A stretch of DNA of 25,057 nt from Ruixingdingia sedimenti (GTDB lineage Bacteria; Pseudomonadota; Alphaproteobacteria; Rhodobacterales; Rhodobacteraceae): assembly GCF_031432425.1 (NCBI RefSeq), contig NZ_JAVKPH010000043.1, forward strand, positions 1-25,057. Direction: 5' to 3'. A program made the translations under genes and the position numbers. The notes below the pieces were generated by a model. The model saw only the letters and a program-made list of their open reading frames with translations, had not been told where the DNA came from and made no database searches. Every line of letters begins with the position of its first letter. The first letter of the stretch is position 1. This document shows positions 1-7,057 of this stretch, piece by piece.

Positions 1-56
1 CCGTGCTCAACGGCTTCACCGCGCTCGGCACGCCCATCACAGAGGTCGCAGGATAA
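1..56 (+). CDS. C-terminal tail of an unidentified protein (cut by window start)
   Basis: An open frame enters from the left edge (first full codon at base 3) and stops at TAA 54-56. The last 17 residues read VLNGFTALGTPITEVAG. Third codon positions are mostly G or C, as in the surrounding genes, which supports a real coding end. It converges with the thiolase-like gene that ends at 133. Too little is visible to name a family. The pattern of a final helix followed by 'LG..ITE' could suit the end of a molybdopterin dehydrogenase large subunit, but that is only an impression. Confidence 0.4.
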   Translation, partial: VLNGFTALGTPITEVAG

Positions 57-132
57 ATCTGTCCGGGGAAAGGGGAAGTCCGATCAGCAGCCGATTTGTG
101 CAACAGAGCCTATTCGGTGGACATGATGCGCA

Positions 133-1278
133 TCAGCCCTTCTTCAGGATCATTGCGTTGGAACAGTTGAGCGTCATGCCGCGGCCCGTCACCAGACAGA
201 CCTCGGCATCGGCGACCTGACGCGGGCCGCAAGCGCCGCGCATCTGGCGCACGCCCTCGACGACATGCAGCCACCCTTCCATATAGCTTTCCGACAGGTT
301 GCCGCCGGCCGTGTTCACCGGCAGATCCCCGCCAAGCTGGATGCGGCCGCCCTCGACGAAGCTGCCCGCCTCTCCGACGCCGCAGAAGCCCGCATGTTCA
401 AGCCAGAGCAGCACCGACATGGTGAAGTTGTCGTAAAGCTGCGCGACCTTGATGTCCTTCGGGCCGACGCCCGCCATCCTGTAGGCCGCGTTCAGCGCAT
501 CGCGCTGATGCGGCACATACCACCAGTCCTCGCGTTCGTTGTTGCGCGTCGTGTAGGCCTGCCCCATTCCGCTGATCGTGACCGGCGGCTGGCGCAGATC
601 GCGGGCCCTTTCGGCCGAGGTGACGATCACGCAGACGCCGCCGTCCGAGATCAGGCAGCAATCGAGCAGGTGGAAGGGTTCCACCACCCAACGCGAATTC
701 TGGTGGTCCTCGATCGTGATCGGCTTGCGCATGACCGCATCGGGATTGAGCGAGGCGTGATAGCGGCAGGCGACCGCCACCTCGGCCAGATGACGCGAGG
801 TCGTGCCGTAAAGCGCCATGTGGCGCGAGGCGGCGATGGCCGAATTCGCCGCCGCGGCATACATGCCCCAGATCGCCCAGCTGTCGCCCCAGCCCGAAGG
901 GCGGTTGAACCTGGATCCGCCGGTCTTGGCCGTATCGCCGAACACGCAGGCGACCGTGGTCGCAAGGCCCGCATTGATCGCCGCCACCGCGTTCTGGATC
1001 AGCGCCCCCGCCGTACCCCCGCCGAGCGACATCGAACCGGTATAGCGCGGGTCGATGCCCAAAGCCTCGCCCAGGCGCAGATAGTTCAGCGGGCCTTCCG
1101 GCGAGGTGGTCCCCGGCATGGTCAGCAGGCCGTCGATATCCTGCTTGCGCAGCCCGGCGTCATCCAGCGCGCGCTTGAACGCCTCGACCGCCAGCGTGAT
1201 CGGCGTCGAGCCGGGCAGCGTACCCTGCGCCGTGGCCCCGACACCGGCGATAGCGAATTTGTCCCGCAGATCGGACAT
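133..1278 (-). CDS. thiolase-like protein (SCP-x / lipid-transfer type), probably not a classical thiolase
   Basis: The 381-residue protein has a thiolase fold pattern: the N-terminal 'IAGVGATAQG' strand, a glycine-rich nucleophile-loop region at about residues 81-96 (SMSLGGGTAGALIQ), and a C-terminal 'VNTAGGNLSESYMEGW' followed by 'CLVTGRGM'. The nucleophilic Cys of true thiolases is absent in the first loop, and the usual GHP motif after NxxGG is replaced by SES. This is typical of the SCP2/lipid-transfer thiolase-like group, some members of which work with a DUF35 OB-fold partner in acyl-CoA side-chain cleavage; no such partner is in the window. The start at 1278 has GGAGAGG 7 bases upstream. 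It lies 16 bases behind the enoyl-CoA hydratase gene, so the two are probably cotranscribed. The family is clear; the reaction is not. Confidence 0.85.
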   Translation of the reverse strand: MSDLRDKFAIAGVGATAQGTLPGSTPITLAVEAFKRALDDAGLRKQDIDGLLTMPGTTSPEGPLNYLRLGEALGIDPRYTGSMSLGGGTAGALIQNAVAAINAGLATTVACVFGDTAKTGGSRFNRPSGWGDSWAIWGMYAAAANSAIAASRHMALYGTTSRHLAEVAVACRYHASLNPDAVMRKPITIEDHQNSRWVVEPFHLLDCCLISDGGVCVIVTSAERARDLRQPPVTISGMGQAYTTRNNEREDWWYVPHQRDALNAAYRMAGVGPKDIKVAQLYDNFTMSVLLWLEHAGFCGVGEAGSFVEGGRIQLGGDLPVNTAGGNLSESYMEGWLHVVEGVRQMRGACGPRQVADAEVCLVTGRGMTLNCSNAMILKKG

Positions 1279-1294
1279 GTTGCCGCCTCTCCAG

Positions 1295-2071
1295 TTATTT
1301 CCCGCGAAACACGGGCTTGCGTTTTTCCTGAAAGGCCTTCCGGCCTTCGATGCGGTCTTGGGTGTCGCGCAGCGTGCCGAAGGCCAGCCGCTCCAGCGCC
1401 TGCCCCGCCTCCAGCGTGAGCCCCTCGCTGAGCCGCACCACCCGCTTGATGGCGCGCACCGACAGCGGCGCGTTCGCGGCGATCCTGCCGGCGAGCGCCA
1501 TCGCCGCGGGCATCAGATCGGCACTGTCGTAAAGCCCGCTGACAAGGCCGATGCGATAGGCCTCGTCCGCATCGATCCGGTCGCCGGTCAGCATGAGCGT
1601 CATCGCCATCGACACCCCGACCGCGCGCGGCAGCCGCTGCGTGCCCCCCGCCCCCGGCATCGACCCCACACGCACCTCGGGCAGGCCGAACTGCGCGTTG
1701 CGCGATGCGATGCGGATGTCGCAGGCAAGCGCGATTTCCAGCCCGCCGCCCAGCGCATGCCCGTTGATGGCCGCGATGATCGGCTTGTCCATTTCCATCC
1801 CGGCAAGCAGATGGTCGGATTCCGCCCGCCCGAACGTCAGTTCGGCAAAGCTTTCGTCCGGCGGCATGGTCTTTTTCAGATCCGACCCGACGCAGAAGGC
1901 GCGATCCCCCGCCCCGGTCAGCACCGTCACCCGGATACGGTCGTCCCTGCCGATCTCGACCCAGGCCTCGCGCAGCGCGCGGCGCAGGTCGGGGTCGATG
2001 GCATTCATTGCGTCCGGGCGATCGAGGCGAAGTACCGCGACACCATCCTGAACCGAGATATCAAGGGACAT
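1295..2071 (-). CDS. enoyl-CoA hydratase/isomerase family protein (crotonase)
   Basis: The 258-residue protein has the usual crotonase length. Visible family landmarks are the oxyanion-hole segment AFCVGSDL (about 58-65), INGHALGGGLEIALACDIRIAS (about 102-123), FGLPEVRVGSMPGAGGTQRL (about 128-147) and the end FQEKRKPVFRGK. Both hydratase glutamates are present and correctly spaced by 20 residues (E112 in GGLE, E132 in LPE), so hydration of a 2-enoyl-CoA is the best prediction; the acyl substrate is unknown. AAGGAG lies about 6 bases before the ATG at 2071. It is the first gene of a two-gene unit with the thiolase-like gene, which suits a short beta-oxidation-like step on a CoA ester. Confidence 0.93.
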   Translation of the reverse strand: MSLDISVQDGVAVLRLDRPDAMNAIDPDLRRALREAWVEIGRDDRIRVTVLTGAGDRAFCVGSDLKKTMPPDESFAELTFGRAESDHLLAGMEMDKPIIAAINGHALGGGLEIALACDIRIASRNAQFGLPEVRVGSMPGAGGTQRLPRAVGVSMAMTLMLTGDRIDADEAYRIGLVSGLYDSADLMPAAMALAGRIAANAPLSVRAIKRVVRLSEGLTLEAGQALERLAFGTLRDTQDRIEGRKAFQEKRKPVFRGK

Positions 2072-2615
2072 GCCCGCTCCTTACCTGAGTTGTTCGCCCC
2101 GCACGGGCAGGAAACGCCGCCGCGTCCGCACCATGCAGCGCGCTGAAATCCGGTGCGATCCCCCGAACCGGACGCCCGCTGTCGGGTATGGATCCCCCCA
2201 TGGCCGCCGCCGCCGGGCGCGCCGCGAAGCAGCCGCCCATCTGCGATCCGACGGCGCCACCCTCGCCATCGGGAAGGCTTTCGTCAAATGAGTAAAGCGC
2301 CCATATGGGTGATAAAATATCAATCCAAACGTGATTCGGCCGCGAAACGGCACCGCCATTTCCGTCAAGCCATTTCCCGGCACCGCCCGGCAGAAAAGGC
2401 GCCCGAACACCACCAGAAATTGCCCATACCAAGGGGGAGGGATCGGCCACATGTCCACCTCGACCCCCACAACGGTGTTCCGCCGCCCCACCGCACAGAC
2501 CGGGAAAACACGGTCGTCACGGTTTCCAATAACTCACCTTCAGATGAGCAGAATTGGCTTGACCACCCCATGCCTCCCGCCAACTGTACAGGCCGCTGCA
2601 AGCGAAAGGATTGTC
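2072..2615. other. 544-bp divergent intergenic region, regulatory content only
   Basis: This gap separates the divergent enoyl-CoA hydratase (-) and MmgE/PrpD (+) genes. Several open frames cross it, but none has a convincing ribosome site, family motif or codon pattern, so I call no gene. It contains an AT-rich island at about 2281-2330 that stands out from the GC-rich background and holds two adjacent perfect palindromes (2300-2309 and 2310-2322). A TTGACC hexamer (2559-2564) could be a -35 for the + gene, but no good -10 follows. An eight-base palindrome CTGTACAG is at 2584-2591. Confidence 0.6.
2300..2322. promoter_or_regulatory. paired palindromes, possible LysR-type operator
   Basis: Two perfect inverted repeats abut: CCCATATGGG (2300-2309) and TGATAAAATATCA (2310-2322). 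The second has 5-bp arms around AAA and fits the T-N11-A form of LysR-family boxes exactly. It sits in the only AT-rich island of the gap, about 290 bases before the MmgE/PrpD start and about 240 before the enoyl-CoA hydratase start. A LysR gene lies at 5700-6596, so it is a candidate binder; this is inference. Confidence 0.4.
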
Positions 2616-3959
2616 ATGACCCTGCCTGCGTTCGAACACCGCCTTGCGGCGCATGTCCTGTCGGAACGGGCGGAACTCTGCGGCGCGGCAGAGCGTCACA
2701 CCGTGCGCCGCGCGCTGCTCGACACCATAGCCTGCGCCGTGGCGGGCAAGCAGGAACCGGCTGCCCTTGTCGCCCGGACATATGCGCGCCGGCTGGCGCC
2801 CTCGGGCGGCGAGGCAAGCCTGTGGGCGGGCGGCGGCAAACTGCCGGTCGAACTTGCGGCATGGGTCAACGGGATCGAGGCCCATGTTCTCGATTTCGAT
2901 GACGTTTCCTCGCCCATGCGGGGGCATCCTTCCGTCGCGATGCTGCCCGCCCTCATCGCCATCGCCGAGGCGCGCGACATGGCCCTGCATGCCGTCGAAG
3001 AGGCATATGAGGCCGCATATGATGCGCTGTGCCGGATGTCCCGCGCGGTCGCGGTCGCGCATTATGCCCACGGCTGGCACACCACCGCCACGCTCGGCAC
3101 GCTCGCCGGGGTCATGGGCTGCGCCCGCCTGATCGGCCTCGACGAAACCCGCTTTTGCCACGCCCTCGGCATCGCGCTGGCCCAGCTTGCGGGTAGCCGG
3201 GGCAATTTCGGCACCATGGCCAAAAGCCTGCAAGCGGGACAGGCGGGAATGATCGCCGTTCGCTCGGCCCTGCTGGCAGAGGCCGGTTTCGACGGCGCGG
3301 TCGATGCGCTCAGCGGGCCGCAGGGCTTTCTGCGGCTCTACACGCAGGGCGGCAATTTCACGCATATCCTCGACGGCGCAGCGGCACCTTCGGAACTGGC
3401 CCGCAGCGGGCTGGAGGTGAAGAAATACCCCCTCTGCTACGCGACCCACCGCGCGCTGGATGCGGTTCTCGACCTGCGCGCCGATCATGGCCTGCGCCTG
3501 GACGATGTGGCCCGGGTCGAGGTGCGGTGCAGCCACGGGGCCTTCGTGCCCCTGATCCACAACCGCCCCCGGACCGGGCTGGAGGCGAAATTCTCGATCG
3601 AATACGCGATGATCGCCGCACTGGCGGATGGCGCGATCACCCTTGCGAGTTTCGACGACACCGCGGTCCGGCGCGGCACCATCCAGTGGCGCCTTGCCGA
3701 TGTCGCGGTAATCGAAGCCGCCGGTGCCGTCATGCCGCGATGGGCAGAAGTGACGCTGGCCCTGCGCGACGGGCGCAGCCTGACCCGCAGGGCCGACCGG
3801 TTGCGGGGCAGCGCCGAACTGCCGCTCGGCGATGATGACCTGCGGCGCAAGGCCCTCGATTGTTTTGCGCATGGCGGTTCGCAACAGGGGCCGGCGGTCG
3901 CATCCGCCCTTCTCGGCCGCGCCGACCTGTCGGTGCGCGATCTTTTGGCGATGCTGTAG
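2616..3959 (+). CDS. MmgE/PrpD family protein (first of three paralogues)
   Basis: The 447-residue protein, counted from ATG 2616 with GAAAGGA 6 bases upstream, has standard family length; the frame is open further upstream, but the extra residues are low-complexity and have no ribosome site. Family members include 2-methylcitrate dehydratase, cis-aconitate decarboxylase and an iminodisuccinate epimerase. The conserved active-site framework appears complete: HVLDFDD...RGHPS (about 90-106), the GWHTTATLG His (H155) and MAKSLQAG with Lys (K203). Of the three paralogues here this looks most canonical. It stands alone on the + strand, converging with the aldehyde dehydrogenase gene 43 bases away. 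The substrate cannot be read from sequence; a di- or tricarboxylate is likely for the family. Confidence 0.9.
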   Translation: MTLPAFEHRLAAHVLSERAELCGAAERHTVRRALLDTIACAVAGKQEPAALVARTYARRLAPSGGEASLWAGGGKLPVELAAWVNGIEAHVLDFDDVSSPMRGHPSVAMLPALIAIAEARDMALHAVEEAYEAAYDALCRMSRAVAVAHYAHGWHTTATLGTLAGVMGCARLIGLDETRFCHALGIALAQLAGSRGNFGTMAKSLQAGQAGMIAVRSALLAEAGFDGAVDALSGPQGFLRLYTQGGNFTHILDGAAAPSELARSGLEVKKYPLCYATHRALDAVLDLRADHGLRLDDVARVEVRCSHGAFVPLIHNRPRTGLEAKFSIEYAMIAALADGAITLASFDDTAVRRGTIQWRLADVAVIEAAGAVMPRWAEVTLALRDGRSLTRRADRLRGSAELPLGDDDLRRKALDCFAHGGSQQGPAVASALLGRADLSVRDLLAML

Positions 3960-3960
3960 G

Positions 3961-3985
3961 GCCGGCAGGGCAGGCGCCAGCCGGC
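3961..3985. terminator. inverted repeat between convergent genes, weak terminator candidate
   Basis: GCCGGC at 3961-3966 is repeated at 3980-3985 and, being self-complementary, can pair across a 13-base loop between the convergent PrpD-like and aldehyde dehydrogenase genes. No T-run follows on either strand. A 12-bp perfect palindrome GGATCTAGATCC (3999-4010) overlaps the aldehyde dehydrogenase stop codon. Confidence 0.25.
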
Positions 3986-4002
3986 ACCCGCCCCCCGGGG
4001 AT

Positions 4003-5466
4003 CTAGATCCGAAGCGTCACCGATTTCACATGCGTGTAGTGTTTCAGCGCCTCGATCCCCTTCTCGCGTCCGATACCGCTGTTCTTGTGCCCCCCGAAGG
4101 GCGTCTCGATCCCGCCGGCAAGGTATTCGTTCACGAACACCTGCCCGACCTCCAGCCGGGCCGCCATGCGATGGGCCAGCGACACGTCGCGCGTCCAGAC
4201 CCCAGCCACCAGACCATAATCGCTGTCATTGGCCAGACGCAGCGCATCCTCGGCATCGCCGAATCCGGTCAGCGTCGCAATCGGCCCGAAAATCTCTTCC
4301 CGGAAAAAGACCGAACCCGGATCCGCGTCCAGTATGACGGCAGGCGCCACATAAAGCCCCTTGGCGGCGGCCTCGGCATCCTCGAACCGCCCGCCCCGCA
4401 TCACGGCGAAACCCGACCCGTCCGCCGCATGCAGATAGCCGTTCACACGGGTATACTGGTCGGGGGTGATGATCGGCCCCATCGCGCAATCCGCCCCGCG
4501 CCCGATCCTGACCGCTTGCAGATGCGCCCCGAGCCGCTCGACGAACGCGGATTTGCAGCTTTCCTGTACAAGGATCCGCGTGCCCGCCGAACAGATCTGC
4601 CCCGCGTTCATCGTGAAAGCCCGAACCGCCCCCGCAGCCGCCGCATCGAGATCGGCATCCGCAAAGACGATATTGGCCGATTTGTCGCCGAGTTCCAGCG
4701 TGACGGGGATGATCCTTTCCGCCGCGATATGGCCCACCGCGCGGCCGGTCTTCACCGACCCCGTGAAGGCGATCTTGCGGATCGCGGGATGCCGCACCAG
4801 CGCGTCGCCCGCCTCGTGGCCATAACCGGTCACGACGTTCAGCACCCCGGGCGGAAGGCCGGCATCCTCCACGCACAGACGCGCGAGTTCCAGCAGCGTG
4901 ACCGAAGTGAACTCCGACGGTTTGGCCACCACGGTGTTCCCCGCCGCAATCGCCGGCGCGATGCCGCGCGCGGCCTGATTGATCGGCGCGTTCCACGGGA
5001 TGATCACGCCCACGGCGCCATAGGGTTCGTAGCGGGTATAGGAATGATAGGCGTCGCCGAGGTTGATGACCTCGCCCGCATAGAGGTTCACAAGGCCCGA
5101 ATAATATTCGAAATAATTCGCGGCGACCTCGACATCCCGGCGCGCGTGCCAGTCGGGCTTGCCGGTTTCGACGGCCTCGATACCGGCCAGAAGATCCAGA
5201 TTGTCGGTGATGACCCGCGCGATCCGCGCCAGCACCCGGCCGCGCAGCACCGGCCGCAGGCCCCGCCAGTCCGACAGCGCGGCTTCTGCCGCATCCACGG
5301 CCAGCGCCACATCGCGCGCGTCGCTGCGCGCGATGGTGAAACTGGGGGTGCCGGTCCGCGGATCGCTTTCCCGCAGGGTTTCGCCCCCCGCGGCGCCGCA
5401 CGCGCGCCCGGCGATGAAGTTTCCATAGGTGCGGAACGCCGCTTCGGGCCCCGTCGACTCGGCCAT
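4003..5466 (-). CDS. NAD(P)-dependent aldehyde dehydrogenase
   Basis: The 487-residue protein is a full-length aldehyde dehydrogenase, oxidising an aldehyde to the carboxylate with NAD(P)+. Seen in order: IIPWNAP with the oxyanion Asn (N159), VVAKPSE with the cofactor-binding Lys (K182), FTGSVKTGR (about 234-242), the general-base Glu in LELGDKSA (E258; the usual second Gly is Asp here) and the nucleophile Cys in GQICSAG (C292). GIGREKGIEALKHYTHVKSV forms the C-terminal oligomerisation region. The ATG at 5466 is preceded by GGGAG at 9 bases. It is divergent from the LysR gene, the classic layout for a LysR target. The substrate is not predictable. Confidence 0.94.
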   Translation of the reverse strand: MAESTGPEAAFRTYGNFIAGRACGAAGGETLRESDPRTGTPSFTIARSDARDVALAVDAAEAALSDWRGLRPVLRGRVLARIARVITDNLDLLAGIEAVETGKPDWHARRDVEVAANYFEYYSGLVNLYAGEVINLGDAYHSYTRYEPYGAVGVIIPWNAPINQAARGIAPAIAAGNTVVAKPSEFTSVTLLELARLCVEDAGLPPGVLNVVTGYGHEAGDALVRHPAIRKIAFTGSVKTGRAVGHIAAERIIPVTLELGDKSANIVFADADLDAAAAGAVRAFTMNAGQICSAGTRILVQESCKSAFVERLGAHLQAVRIGRGADCAMGPIITPDQYTRVNGYLHAADGSGFAVMRGGRFEDAEAAAKGLYVAPAVILDADPGSVFFREEIFGPIATLTGFGDAEDALRLANDSDYGLVAGVWTRDVSLAHRMAARLEVGQVFVNEYLAGGIETPFGGHKNSGIGREKGIEALKHYTHVKSVTLRI

Positions 5467-5497
5467 GACAGATTGCTCCCGGCTACGACCCGGGATG

Positions 5498-5510
5498 CCG
5501 GAATATCCGG
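5498..5510. promoter_or_regulatory. perfect palindrome between LysR and aldehyde dehydrogenase genes
   Basis: CCGGAATATCCGG has perfect 5-bp arms around ATA. It lies 32 bases upstream of the aldehyde dehydrogenase start, in the 233-bp gap shared with the divergent LysR gene. The position suits an operator for the aldehyde dehydrogenase. No clear -35/-10 pair is visible, and the protein that binds it is inferred only from gene order. Confidence 0.35.
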
Positions 5511-5699
5511 TTCATGCCCTTTGGCCTTTCTTCTTCTGTGATCAAAGCGCACAGGATCCACGGCCTTGGGCCCATGGTAGCGCTGACCGCCCTTCCCCAC
5601 GAGGATCCTCACTTATCAAGGCCGCAGGCTCTAGAAACCACCCTTGCCCGTCAAGCCAGATTTGCGTAGCTTCGGTTGAGATTTTGGAAACCGTCCGCC

Positions 5700-6596
5700 A
5701 TGCGCATGAACCTTCCCCCGCTCAATGCCCTGCGCAGCTTCGAGGCAGCGGCGCGGCTGAGCAGCTTTTCGGCGGCGGCGAACGAGTTGAACGTGACGCC
5801 CGGGGCGATCAGCCGCCAGATCGCCAAGCTGGAGGACTATCTGGGCGTGATGCTGTTTCACCGCGGCACCCGCGAAGTCACCCTGACCGCGACGGGCACC
5901 GAATATCTGGCCACCGCCAGCACGCTTTTCACCACGCTTCATCGCGAAACCGCACGGATCCGCAAAAGCGGCGAGCGCAGTTCGCTGACGATATGGAGCT
6001 CCATGACGGTAGCGATGCGGTGGCTGGTGCCGCTGCTGACCGACTATTACGCCCGGACCCGCGACATCGACGTGGAGTTGACGACCTCGTTGCGCCCGCT
6101 GGCGGAAAACGCGCGGGAATTCGATTTCGCCATCCGCTACGGTCAGGGGGACTGGCCCGGCTTCCGATCCGACATGGTGATGGAATCCGACCTCGTGCCG
6201 GTCTGCGCGCCATCGCTTCTGGACCGTTTTCCAAACCGCAGCGTCGAGGATCTTCGCGGCCAGACCCTGCTGCATTCGCAGGTCAGGATCGGCGATTGGC
6301 AGACCTACCTGACGGCGGTGGGGATGCTCGACGTGGACGGCAGCCGGGGGGTCAAGTTCGAAAGCTCGGCGATCGCCTATCAGGCCGCTGCGAACGGCCT
6401 CGGTATCGCGCTCGGGCAGCGGCGGCTGGTGCAGGAGGATCTCGACGCGGGACGGCTGGTCATTCCGATCGACCTGGCCATCCCCGCCGGCGGGGCCTTC
6501 TACCTGATCTACCTGCCCGAAACCCTGCGCGACCGGCGCGCGGCGGATTTCCGCAAATGGCTGCTCCAAGCGGCGACGGCCCCGGCGGCCGGATAG
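5700..6596 (+). CDS. LysR-family transcriptional regulator (GcvA-like)
   Basis: The 298-residue protein starts at ATG 5700 (GGAAA about 9 bases upstream); a TTG 24 bases earlier is in frame but has no ribosome site. The N-terminus PPLNALRSFEAAARLSSF and the winged helix AAANELNVTPGAISRQIAKLE (about 25-45) are typical of the GcvA-like LysR branch. The rest is a substrate-binding domain with VELTTSLRPLAENAREFDFAIRYG and 'GLGIALGQRRLVQEDLDAGRLV'. It is divergent from the aldehyde dehydrogenase and convergent with the small decarboxylase-like gene (22 bases apart). The likely target is the aldehyde dehydrogenase and perhaps the palindrome pair near 2310. The effector is unknown. Confidence 0.93.
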   Translation: MRMNLPPLNALRSFEAAARLSSFSAAANELNVTPGAISRQIAKLEDYLGVMLFHRGTREVTLTATGTEYLATASTLFTTLHRETARIRKSGERSSLTIWSSMTVAMRWLVPLLTDYYARTRDIDVELTTSLRPLAENAREFDFAIRYGQGDWPGFRSDMVMESDLVPVCAPSLLDRFPNRSVEDLRGQTLLHSQVRIGDWQTYLTAVGMLDVDGSRGVKFESSAIAYQAAANGLGIALGQRRLVQEDLDAGRLVIPIDLAIPAGGAFYLIYLPETLRDRRAADFRKWLLQAATAPAAG

Positions 6597-6618
6597 CGCG
6601 GGGCAGCCGTTCCGGCGG

Positions 6619-6993
6619 TCAGATCTTCCCCATGTCCCTCAGCACCTCTTGCGCGGTGCGGAAGCCGTCCATGGCCGCCGGCACGCCGCAATAGACCGCC
6701 GCCTGCAAAAAGACCTCGCGGATCTCTTCCACCGTCAGGCCGTTGTTCACCGCGCCGCGGACGTGCAGGCGCAACTCGTGCATGCGGCCGAGCGCGATGA
6801 TCATGCCCAAATTGAGGATCGAGCGTTCGCGCCGCCCGAGGCCGGGGCGGTTCCAGATCTCGTCCCAGCAGATTTCCGTCACCAGCTTCTGCATCGGGAA
6901 ATTGTAGTCGGTCGCCTCGGTCAGCGCGCGGTCGACGTATTCGTCCCCCAGAACCGCCTTGCGCGTCGCGAGGCCCCGTTCGAACTTGTCCAT
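6619..6993 (-). CDS. carboxymuconolactone decarboxylase family protein
   Basis: The 124-residue, single-domain protein is the size of 4-carboxymuconolactone decarboxylase (PcaC). The signature helix-turn-helix reads GRMHELRLHVRGAVNNGLTVEEIREVFLQAAVYCGVPAA (about 70-107), with His72 and His77 and the conserved NNG turn. It lacks the CxxC pair of the AhpD peroxidase branch, so decarboxylation or an isomerase-like role on a lactone or unsaturated acid is more likely than redox activity. I prefer the ATG at 6993 over the in-frame ATG at 7005 because GGAGGG, which overlaps the upstream ATG, gives a normal 5-base spacing. It is the last gene of the TRAP operon, 64 bases behind the PrpD-like gene. 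No protocatechuate pathway genes are nearby. Confidence 0.9.
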   Translation of the reverse strand: MDKFERGLATRKAVLGDEYVDRALTEATDYNFPMQKLVTEICWDEIWNRPGLGRRERSILNLGMIIALGRMHELRLHVRGAVNNGLTVEEIREVFLQAAVYCGVPAAMDGFRTAQEVLRDMGKI

Positions 6994-7057
6994 GCATCCC
7001 TCCATAGGCCGGCAGATGGCAGGGCTAACGCGGGATGCGGGCGATGTCGATGCGCCT

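Noticed and set aside
1..56. Assigning the partial gene to a molybdopterin dehydrogenase.
   Set aside because: Seventeen residues are too few; the resemblance is vague, although it would fit an aromatic N-heterocycle pathway.
2061..2491. Open frames on the - strand in the 2.1-2.5 kb gap as a small or decayed gene.
   Set aside because: They have no ribosome site, no recognisable motif and unconvincing codon use.
2584..2591. CTGTACAG as a fourth copy of the shared operator.
   Set aside because: It lacks the two-base centre, and its flanks do not match the TGACA and TTTGCA arms; an eight-base palindrome is easily found by chance.
2331..2615. N-terminal extension of the first PrpD-like protein.
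   Set aside because: The added residues have no family match or ribosome site, while ATG 2616 has GAAAGGA at a normal distance and gives standard length.
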